Program-made: the position numbers and the translations under genes
Part shown: positions 1 to 6,098 of the stretch, piece after piece
Position numbering within the stretch: the stretch's first letter is position 1
Layout of the letters: every line of letters begins with the position of its first letter
The notes under the pieces: generated by a model
What the model was told of the DNA's origin: nothing
Databases searched by the model: none
The model's input: only the letters and a program-made list of their open reading frames with translations
Assembly: GCA_964598885.1 (NCBI GenBank)
Contig: CAZRES010000150.1
Coordinates: 1 to 6,479 of the forward strand
Origin: SURF-33 sp964598885
GTDB lineage: Bacteria; Desulfobacterota; Desulfobacteria; Desulfobacterales; Desulfosalsimonadaceae
Length of the DNA: 6,479 nucleotides
Direction of reading: 5' to 3'

Positions 1-412
1 CATCCATGCCGTCGGGGAAAAACCGCCAGCAGTCCACGGGATACCGGTGCTGAGGGCCGGATGACGGCGCAATGATGCAGCAGATACCGCCGGGCTTTAA
101 TACCCGGGCCACCTCGAGCATGGTAATCCAGAAAAATGCGATATGCTCAAAGGCCTGGCCGGAAATCAGCACATCCACGGAATCCGTCGGAATCTCCTTC
201 CAGTGCCAGGTGTTGCGCAGCACGATATCCACGTTTTCGCCCGGGGACATGTCCACTCCCTTGTAGATCCAGAGGGACCGGTCGAACAGCTCCCGGTAGG
301 AGCCGTTGACATTCATGCTTCCCAGATCCAGGATGAGCAGGGGCTCTTTTTCCCGGCAGGCCAGCCAGGTTTGCCGAAACCGGGCCATGTTATCCAAAGA
401 CGTCTGATGCAT
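1..412 (-). CDS. Class I SAM-dependent methyltransferase (5' part only; runs off the left edge)
   Basis: The first 137 codons are visible, starting at the ATG at 412-410; the gene continues beyond the left edge. The protein looks like the small class I methyltransferases common in glycan clusters. The nucleotide-binding strand and loop is LILDLGSMNVNGSYRELF (about residues 26-43), followed by an acidic residue in KGVDMSPG (Asp54), the motif-IV-like stretch VLISGQAFEH (81-90), LKPGG (105-109) and a HRYPVDCWRFFPDGM segment (122-136) typical of this subfamily. By family it should transfer a methyl group from S-adenosylmethionine, probably to a sugar or a glycan-linked group; the acceptor cannot be read from sequence. 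It starts 3 bases after the stop of the large upstream gene, so it is almost certainly co-transcribed and perhaps translationally coupled. A GGAG sits 12 bases upstream of ATG 412, rather far; the ATG at 388 (codon 9) is a possible alternative start. Confidence 0.88.
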   Translation of the reverse strand, partial: MHQTSLDNMARFRQTWLACREKEPLLILDLGSMNVNGSYRELFDRSLWIYKGVDMSPGENVDIVLRNTWHWKEIPTDSVDVLISGQAFEHIAFFWITMLEVARVLKPGGICCIIAPSSGPQHRYPVDCWRFFPDGMD

Positions 413-415
413 GGG

Positions 416-2163
416 CTAGATTTTCTCCCGCAGATACGCCATAACCGTCTCCACCCGCTGCGGCCAGGAATTTTCCGCCAGGCACTCGCGCAAGTCGCCG
501 GGAATCCCCTGTTTTCCCTTTTTAAGCGCATGGTCTACCGCAATGATAAACGCATCATACGATGACGCCACGGAAACATGGGATCGCAGAGCATCCAGAT
601 TCCGGATATCCGTGGCCACCACCGGCACGCCCAGGGAGCAGTAAACATAGAGTTTCAGAGGATTCATGGACCGGGTCTTGACCGAATCCACATGCGGGAG
701 GATGGCAACGTCGCACGCGCTGATCCAGGCCCGCACCTCGGGATACGGGATCACCCCGAAAAAATGCACGTTGGCCAGGGCATTCAGCTCCATGATCTCG
801 GGATTGGCGTGGGTGGAACCGATCAGACAAATCCGCCAGTCCGGCCGGTTTTCCGCCATATGCCGGATCAGGTCCGTGTCGATTTTTCCTTTTTCCAGGT
901 TGCCCACATAGACCATCTTTGGCCCGCCCAGGGCGGTAAACCGATGAAAAGCTTCGTCTTCCGGGGCTTGGGGCGGCGGCGTTACTTCGCACCCGTTGGG
1001 AACCAGCCGGATGTCGGAATGATATTTTCCCAGGGCATCCCGGACCGTCTCGCAGTTGGCCAGGGCCAAATCAGCCGTTTTCAGGACTTCCCGGTAATGA
1101 AGGGTCAGATGGAGCCGCTTGATTTCGGATAAATCCGGCCAGGTGCGGTGGTCGTCCACCAGGTCCGCCACTTTGAGTTTCGGCGTAAAATGCCGGATCA
1201 GCTTCGGAATATGGGGATTATAAGGGTAAAACCAGAACACGGCCGTTTTCGGATCAATACCGCATCCCGCCAGACGCTCGGCCACAAAGGCCTCAAACCC
1301 GGATTCCGCCGGGTATCGCCAGATCTGCTTATCCCGGTCGGCCGATCCGGTGGCGTAAATAAAAGTATGGAAGCTGACCTTTTTTGTATCCCGTATTCCC
1401 CAGTTGCGCAGCAGGGTTTCCCGATAAATCATGCGGTCATGGCTGATGCCGTTGCCGGCGGCCTTTTCCCGGAGGGCCTCGATGCTGATGGGCATGTCAA
1501 ACACGGCAATGCGACCCACGTCCTCCCGCAACGACAGGTATTTAATGAACATGTCGGAACGCCGGCCGTAAAGACCCGTGTCGTTCTGTTTCCAGAACAC
1601 GGCGATATCAAGGGCGTCCGTACCCGCAGCCGGCCGGTCGGCGGCCTTTTTTTCCGGAAGCCGTCGCTGGATGTCGGTAAACGCCAGGGCGTCGGCGGCA
1701 AGAGGCCGGGGGGTTTCCAGTGCCTTCAAAAAAGGGTCCGTGAGCGCATCGGTAATGGCCGTGTAGCTGTATTGCTTTAAAAACAGGTCCCGCCGTTTTA
1801 GCTGCGCGCGCTGTTGGGCGTCCGCGTCGGAAAGCATGCGGTCAATGGACGCGGCCAGGTTTTCCAATGTCACGGGAACCACCACGCCGGCGTCGACCAG
1901 GGGCTTGAGGGGGACGGTTTCCGTGGCCAGAACCGGAATCCCCATGGCCAGGGCGTCAATGACCTTTGCCGGCAGCTGGTATTTGGAAATCTCGCTTTCC
2001 GGGTCCTGGACCAGGCAGATGAGATCGGCGATGGCCAGGTTTTCCGGCAGCCGGTCAAAAGGCTGGTCCGGAAGCATGATGAGGCTGTCGCCGCCTTTTG
2101 CCCGCAATGCCTGGGCATAGGCCCGATCCGGCGGGGTTCCGATGACGCAGAGTTTGTACCGGG
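416..2163 (-). CDS. 3' part of the giant methyltransferase-glycosyltransferase gene: end of first GT4 domain plus complete second glycosyltransferase
   Basis: This is the downstream part of the gene that starts at 4395, cut by the N gap. Residue numbers are for the reconstructed 1274-aa protein. Residues about 712-840 complete the first GT4 domain, with a disordered-loop/donor-site region LPDQPFDRLPENLAIADLIC (723-742) and SKYQLPAKVIDALAMG (752-767), the usual nucleotide-sugar site of GT-B enzymes, with Asp762 at the usual Glu position. A linker (about 841-874) leads to a second GT-B domain (875-1274) that begins DIAVFWKQNDTGLYGRRSDM, then FWFYPYNPHIPKLIRHF, a VDDHRTW motif, LVPNGCEV, VYVGNLEKGKID and DVAILPHVD...NPLKLYVYCSLGVPVVATD. 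Both domains should be cytoplasmic sugar transferases building a surface glycan. In NPLKLYVY the conserved Glu of similar enzymes is Val1199. The TTG at 2107 is not a real start: it lies inside the domain. The stop TAG is at 418-416, 3 bases before the next ATG. Confidence 0.9.
2109..2163. repeat. 55-bp exact duplicate, left copy, at the edge of the scaffold gap
   Basis: Bases 2109-2163 are identical to 2264-2318. The copy abuts the run of Ns directly. It encodes the same peptide (PPDRAYAQ region) on the minus strand as the other copy. It is best read as an unmerged overlap between two contig ends, not a true genomic repeat. Confidence 0.97.
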
Positions 2164-2263
2164 NNNNNNNNNNNNNNNNNNNNNNNNNNNNNNNNNNNNN
2201 NNNNNNNNNNNNNNNNNNNNNNNNNNNNNNNNNNNNNNNNNNNNNNNNNNNNNNNNNNNNNNN
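2164..2263. other. Scaffold gap of exactly 100 Ns, probably with no missing sequence
   Basis: One hundred Ns is the conventional placeholder for a gap of unknown size. Because the same 55 bases occur on both sides, removing the gap and one copy (155 bases) gives one uninterrupted minus-strand frame from 4395 to 416: 3980 minus 155 is 3825 bases, or 1275 codons with the stop. The join reads RAYAQALRAKGGDS and restores a normal GT4 domain. The two half-frames are offset by exactly the phase that this deletion corrects. Confidence 0.95.
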
Positions 2264-2318
2264 GCCTGGGCATAGGCCCGATCCGGCGGGGTTCCGATGA
2301 CGCAGAGTTTGTACCGGG
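2264..2318. repeat. 55-bp exact duplicate, right copy, at the edge of the scaffold gap
   Basis: Identical over all 55 bases to 2109-2163 and touching the right end of the N run; the match stops at the contig ends. A 55-base overlap equals a commonly used de Bruijn k-mer length, which fits two graph contigs that were scaffolded but not merged. The k-mer explanation is inference. Confidence 0.97.
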
Positions 2319-4395
2319 GATTCCTGCAGGCTTTTACGGCCTCTAACACCTCTGTCACCCCCTTGTGGGGCCGGGGGGTCCCCAGAAACAGGACGATCCG
2401 GTCATCCGGATCAATACCCAGCTCCCGGCGGCGGGCCAGACGGTCAACCACGTTGGGATCAAACCGGGCTTCATCCCGGGCATGGGGGACCATAATGCCG
2501 CCGAATTTTTCCGCCAGGGCCAGGTTGGAGACCAGCCATCCGTCGGCCAGGGGGATCAGGCTTTCGGCAAACCGGGTCCAGGTCTGCTCAAAGGGAATGT
2601 GCAGGTCCGCAAACGCGCCGCTTTGGAGATCACTGATGGTCAGCCGGGAACGCTCTTTGAAAAACGAGAGCTCGTAATCGTCGATATCGATAAACAGGGG
2701 CCGGTTCTTACATGCCTTGATCATCAGTCCCATCTGCACGGAAGGAAGCCGGGGTTTGCAGGAAACGACAATATCGGCCTCGATGCGGGGAGCTGCTTTT
2801 TCAAGGGTGCGCAGAAACCCGGGAAAATCATCCCCCGGCAAGGGCAGCACCGGGATCCGGGCGTCCCGCAGCGGGGCCCAGACCCGGGTGTTGTATCGGC
2901 TGAATTGAGGGCCCAGCAGCATCACGTGAAAATACCGCGACAGGGCTTCCGCCAGCAGATAGGCCCGGCCCAGGGGGTTGTGCCCCACATCCCAGGCGAT
3001 CACCGCCACAGTCAGGTTGTAGCGCCGCCGGGGATACGATGCGGTCGATACCGGAAGCCGCGCGTCACCGGCGGTCCGGAATCCCGGCATTGCGGCCTGT
3101 TCATAGGTCTTGAAAAAGTCATATTGATGAAGAACACGGCGGATATGGTCGGCGGCCGTGGTCCGGTTTTTGCGCAGGGCCGCCAGGGTGGCCATGCCGA
3201 CAAGGGCGTTTCCCACGATCCAGCGGTTGGTGTTCATCAGGGCGGCAAACTGCTCCTGGATCTGGGCCATCCACCGGGAAAGCTGGTCCCGTTCCTTTTT
3301 CAGGCGATCCCCGGCAAGGCCCATGGCCTTTACCTTCTGTTCCAGGGCCTGGACCTGCTGATCAAGATGATTGATTTTGCGCTTTCGCTCCAGGAGTTCC
3401 TTTTCCGCGGCCTCGCGGTCCTCGCGCCGCTTCTGCTCGAGCTCATGGATTTTCAGCCGGTTTTCTTCGATTTGCGCCGTAAACCGTTTTGCCTCGTCCC
3501 GGGCTTTGGCTTCCAGAGCTTCCAGCGTTTTTCCTTTGGTTTCCAGGGTCTGCTCCAGTTGGCGGCGGTTCTGTTGATGGGATTCGGTTTCCCGACGCAG
3601 GCTATTTTCCAGGCTTTTGATTTTCCGATTGTCTTCCTCGATGGTGATGACCTGTTTGAGACGGGTTTTTTCCAGGCTGTCCACCAGTTCCCGGCCGGTT
3701 TCCGGCAGAGACAGGTCCTGGATGAACCGATCGAATGCCGGGTGCTGTTTCCGCATGTCGGAAGGAAAGAGAATTCCCAGGCCGTGAAACATGTCAAGGG
3801 TAACCAGTTCCAGTTCCAGGGACGATTCCCGCACGAAATCCTCCACCGCGGTCAAAACCCCGTTGCGGATATTGTGGGCATAGCGGGCATTGCACAGATG
3901 CGGATTAAGCCCGCCGTCTTCCACCAGATCGATGCTGTCGGGATCAAGTCCTTTTCGGGCATACGCCATGCGCCAGGCTTCCGGGATGGTCTGCGGGTTG
4001 TAGTACATGTCCCGGCGGGCATAGGGCCAGGCCACGTCATGCACAAATACCAGGGGGAAACCCGCGCCGGCCTGCTCGATCAGTTTGAGTTCATGGTATA
4101 CCGTATACCAGTTGTGATCCCCGTCGATAAGAACGGCGTCCATGGGGCCGATCATGGGAAGGGCGCTGAGACTCATGCCCTTATAGAACACAAAGGCATC
4201 GGCGTATCGGCTTTTGAAATCCTCCGGATCGAACTTGGGAAAGGGATCAATCACATGCGCCCGGGCTCCGCGTTGGCGGCACCAGTCCAGGAGATGACGG
4301 GTGTTGTCGCCGTAATCCGCTCCGATTTCCACGATTTTTCGGGGTGTTATAACCTCAAAAAGAGGTTGGATGATGATTTGCCAGAATGGGTGCAT
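2264..4395 (-). CDS. 5' part of the giant gene: N-terminal methyltransferase, long coiled coil, and first half of a GT4 glycosyltransferase
   Basis: Translation starts at ATG 4395; an in-frame TGA at 4425-4423 leaves no other good start, though no strong Shine-Dalgarno is visible. Domains in order: a class I methyltransferase-like domain (about 15-210) with motif I IVEIGADYGDNT (21-32), Asp50, and AVLIDGDHNWYTVYHEL (87-103) then VFVHDVAWP, as in the Methyltransf_24 type; a Glu/Lys/Gln-rich heptad region (about 235-385) with no proline from 232 to 436, a strong coiled coil; a hydrophobic or amphipathic helix near NRWIVGNALVGMATLAAL (390-407); then the N-terminal GT-B half (about 460-710) with DVGHNPLGRAYLLAEAL, FIDIDDYELSF, and IVLFLGTPRPHKGVTEVLEA (667-686). 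The frame runs into the Ns after ...PPDRAYAQ (710) and continues in the part ending at 416. Likely role: glycan chain synthesis coupled to methyl modification or capping. It lies 60 bases downstream of the sulfotransferase-methyltransferase gene, probably in the same operon. Confidence 0.9.
3241..3693 (-). other. Coiled-coil segment inside the giant glycosyltransferase
   Basis: Residues about 235-385 of the encoded protein are dominated by Glu, Lys, Arg, Gln and regularly spaced Leu/Ile, for example KIKSLENSLRRETES, LEALEAKARDEAKRF, LKIHELEQKRRED, INHLDQQVQALEQKVKAMG. The only glycines are near 288, 359 and 362, and there is no proline. If continuous and helical it would span roughly 22 nm (about 0.15 nm per residue). 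It separates the methyltransferase domain from the two glycosyltransferase domains and would also be expected to oligomerise the protein. Confidence 0.85.
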
Positions 4396-4455
4396 GCCAT
4401 GACCGCCGCGATGGTTGATTAATCAGAAAATCCGGATATCTATTTGACCTTATTG
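4396..4455. other. 60-bp intergenic spacer within the probable operon
   Basis: The spacer between the stop at 4456 and the ATG at 4395 is AT-richer than its flanks. It holds two short perfect palindromes, TGATTAATCA (4416-4425) and ATCCGGAT (4430-4437). I see no T-tract after a stable hairpin, so no convincing terminator, and no convincing promoter; read-through from the upstream gene is expected. Confidence 0.5.
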
Positions 4456-5871
4456 TTATTTTCTGCCAACTCCGCCAGCCCCGCCCCAGCTCTCAACTCC
4501 CCATCCCGGCGCGTCCTGCAGGTGTGGACTTGCGGTATCCAACTGCCGGATAATCACATCGGCTACAGCGGCATTGCGGGTGAAAAAGAAAAAAAGGCAG
4601 GACGCGCCCGTAACAGGATCCGGCGCCGCAACCGCGATCTTTCGTATATCATCACCGAAAACACTCCGGTATTTGAGTTCAAAATCCATACCATACTGAC
4701 GATAATGACCATGTTTGGATGGATCCGGAAATCCCCAATCCCGGGTTTTTTTCATACGACATGATCCGGGAACGGATATCTGGAGAAAACCCCTTTCCGA
4801 TGTAATGCGCATAAGCTCACCGAGTGCCGTGTCGTCTTCTTTTACGTGTTCCAGCACATGGTTGCAAATCACCGCGTCATATTGACCATCCTTGCGGTCC
4901 ACCGCCTCGATATCAATGGAATTTGCGACCTTGTAGACCGATATTTCATAGGATTTAAACCAGTTGGATTCCACGGAACGATCATTTGAAAACTGCAGCG
5001 CCGACATTTCCGTAAAAGGCAGATGCGGCTCCAAGGCCTGGTAAACGCTTCGCAATGCACGGTGACGCTCGAGAGATTTGCAGGCGCCGCATTTCGGGGG
5101 CATCCCGGAAGCGCCCAGTCTTTCCCCGGGACCGGCAATAAAACGGGTTGAATTGCATATATTGCACACGGCAGCGGAAAAAGATGTTTCCTGCCCGGGC
5201 GTTTTGTCGGATTGTTTTGATCTCGTGATGGTCTGGCGATTATAAAAACCCTGATCAAAAAGATATTTCATCTTCCGGTAAATGGCTTCCTCTGCCTTGG
5301 GAGTCAAATACGCCGAATAATGATCATGGGACGACGGATTAATATGCGGCAGCTCAATGGATTGAAAACCGAATTCATTTGCCAGGGCGTCAAAATCCTC
5401 CTGAAGACGTTCGAACCGGATAAGCCTGAGGTTTTCCGGCCGGCTTCCGTTGATGGTCATCCAGTTTTCAATGGGTGCAAATCCGACTTTAAGGGTGTAA
5501 TCCTCAAAATCATTTTCCATTGCAATTCTGAAGTTATCCTTTTCCCGATTGTGCTTGTATGTTTTCCGCATGAAAAAATAATTGGACACCATCAGGTCAT
5601 AGGGATTGCGGATGCCCATAATGATCGCCTTGAAACTGTCGAGGGGTTTGCCGTATTCCGCCAGCCGCTTTCCCGCGGCCCGCATGTTTTCATGGGCCCA
5701 TCCCTCGATAATGGTCAGGCCGGCATGGTCGCAATCGGCCAGCTCCGTTATCTGCCCCTTTGATACCAGGCAGGTCATGGGGCGGCCCAGGGTCTGCACC
5801 AGCGCCCGGGTCAAGGATTTGCCCGCGGTTTTCGGGAAATGGAGAAATAAAAAGTCATCGGTCCAAAGCAT
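4456..5871 (-). CDS. Sulfotransferase-methyltransferase fusion protein with a zinc ribbon
   Basis: A 471-aa protein starting at ATG 5871 with a good Shine-Dalgarno (AGGAG, 5882-5878, 6 bases away). The N-terminal half (about 5-215) is a PAPS-dependent sulfotransferase-like fold: FLHFPKTAGKSL (9-20) is the 5'-phosphosulfate-binding loop and GIRNPYDLMVSNYF (86-99, Arg88 and Ser96) the 3'-phosphate site. It should move sulfate from PAPS to a hydroxyl, likely on a carbohydrate. After a linker comes CNIC (Cys236, Cys239) and CGACKSLERHR (Cys261, Cys264), a four-Cys zinc-ribbon-like element followed by the SLERHR signature, then a methyltransferase core (about 285-435) with YDAVICNHVLEHVKEDDTAL and DPSKHGHYRQYGMDF. 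Motif I is degenerate (ALQFSND), as is usual in this SLERHR group, where a LHFAPE-like motif replaces GxGxG. The last 25 residues are a Gly/Trp-rich tail. GC content falls well below the neighbours. First gene of the cluster after its promoter. Confidence 0.88.
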   Translation of the reverse strand: MLWTDDFLFLHFPKTAGKSLTRALVQTLGRPMTCLVSKGQITELADCDHAGLTIIEGWAHENMRAAGKRLAEYGKPLDSFKAIIMGIRNPYDLMVSNYFFMRKTYKHNREKDNFRIAMENDFEDYTLKVGFAPIENWMTINGSRPENLRLIRFERLQEDFDALANEFGFQSIELPHINPSSHDHYSAYLTPKAEEAIYRKMKYLFDQGFYNRQTITRSKQSDKTPGQETSFSAAVCNICNSTRFIAGPGERLGASGMPPKCGACKSLERHRALRSVYQALEPHLPFTEMSALQFSNDRSVESNWFKSYEISVYKVANSIDIEAVDRKDGQYDAVICNHVLEHVKEDDTALGELMRITSERGFLQISVPGSCRMKKTRDWGFPDPSKHGHYRQYGMDFELKYRSVFGDDIRKIAVAAPDPVTGASCLFFFFTRNAAVADVIIRQLDTASPHLQDAPGWGVESWGGAGGVGRK

Positions 5872-5877
5872 CTGCCG

Positions 5878-5882
5878 CTCCT
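5878..5882 (-). promoter_or_regulatory. Shine-Dalgarno for the sulfotransferase-methyltransferase gene
   Basis: AGGAG on the minus strand, 6 bases before ATG 5871. It decides this start over any other in-frame codon. Confidence 0.8.
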
Positions 5883-5930
5883 AAGCACCATCCATAAATG
5901 AATTCAGTTTTTCTGTTTCATAAATTGATT

Positions 5931-5939
5931 ATTATATCA
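5931..5939 (-). promoter_or_regulatory. Extended -10 promoter driving the polysaccharide operon
   Basis: The minus strand reads TGATATAAT, a perfect TGnTATAAT extended -10 element. Transcription would start near 5924, giving a leader of about 53 bases before ATG 5871. No good TTGACA box is found 16-18 bases upstream (the best is TGGTTT-like), consistent with an extended -10 promoter or one that needs an activator. It lies in an AT-rich spacer just after the terminator of the upstream gene. Confidence 0.7.
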
Positions 5940-5951
5940 TAGCCTACCAAT

Positions 5952-5967
5952 AAAAACCATGGTTTTT
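5952..5967. promoter_or_regulatory. 16-bp perfect palindrome over the -35 region (possible operator)
   Basis: AAAAACCATGGTTTTT is self-complementary over all 16 bases and spans about -43 to -28 relative to the predicted start at 5924. A second CCATGG occurs at 5976-5981, 19 bases further upstream. The position suits a dimeric regulator acting at a promoter with a weak -35. The regulator is unknown; chance in AT-rich DNA is possible. Confidence 0.45.
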
Positions 5968-5991
5968 CTATCCTGCCATGGGTTTGCGGCA

Positions 5992-6037
5992 TAAAAAACA
6001 ACGCGCCGGCAGGTCGCCATAAGCAACCGCCGGCGCG
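5992..6037 (-). terminator. Rho-independent terminator of the PKD-like protein gene
   Basis: A perfect 9-bp GC-only stem, CGCGCCGGC (6002-6010) with GCCGGCGCG (6029-6037), extended inwards by GGT/ACC after a bulged base. Read on the minus strand it is followed by TTGTTTTTTAT. It ends transcription of the gene that stops at 6099 and insulates the polysaccharide operon. Confidence 0.88.
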
Positions 6038-6098
6038 GATTATTCCGTGTTCATTTTCTCGTTTTCCGTCATGACGACCGGAAGACGGTTATGACGCG

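Noticed and set aside
2105..2107. TTG as the start of a separate 563-aa glycosyltransferase
   Set aside because: It lies in the middle of a GT4 domain, and the frame stays open upstream to the gap; joining the contigs places it at residue 712 of a longer protein.
1870..2163. Continuation of the upstream frame across the gap, giving an 841-aa protein
   Set aside because: Past the Ns this frame gives Trp/Pro/Ser/Arg-rich nonsense (for example RFWPRKPSPSSPWSTPAW), while the other frame gives a typical GT4 sequence. The phase is set by the arbitrary number of Ns.
143..2275. Several plus-strand open frames of 140-210 codons (143-565, 578-1132, 1148-1780, 1814-2275)
   Set aside because: All lie opposite well-supported minus-strand glycosyltransferase or methyltransferase coding sequence and show no domain features; one runs into the Ns.
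2109..2318. 55-bp direct repeats as a biological feature (transposition target duplication, attachment site or recombination site)
   Set aside because: The copies stop exactly at the N run, the N run is exactly 100, and deleting one copy repairs the reading frame. A contig overlap explains everything.
2365..4422. Plus-strand open frame of 685 codons opposite the giant gene
   Set aside because: It is antisense to a gene with clear domains in the minus frame. Its translation is rich in Gly, Gln, His and Pro with no recognisable motif, as expected for the shadow of a GC-rich gene.
4416..4437. TGATTAATCA and ATCCGGAT as an internal operator or terminator
   Set aside because: Both are short, lack a loop or T-tract, and palindromes of this size are common by chance in AT-rich spacers.
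6067..6096. Inverted repeat CGTCAT...ATGACG with inner ACCG/CGGT just after the stop at 6099
   Set aside because: The stem is interrupted and has no T-tract on the minus strand; the strong terminator at 5992-6037 already accounts for transcription end. It may be a minor stem.
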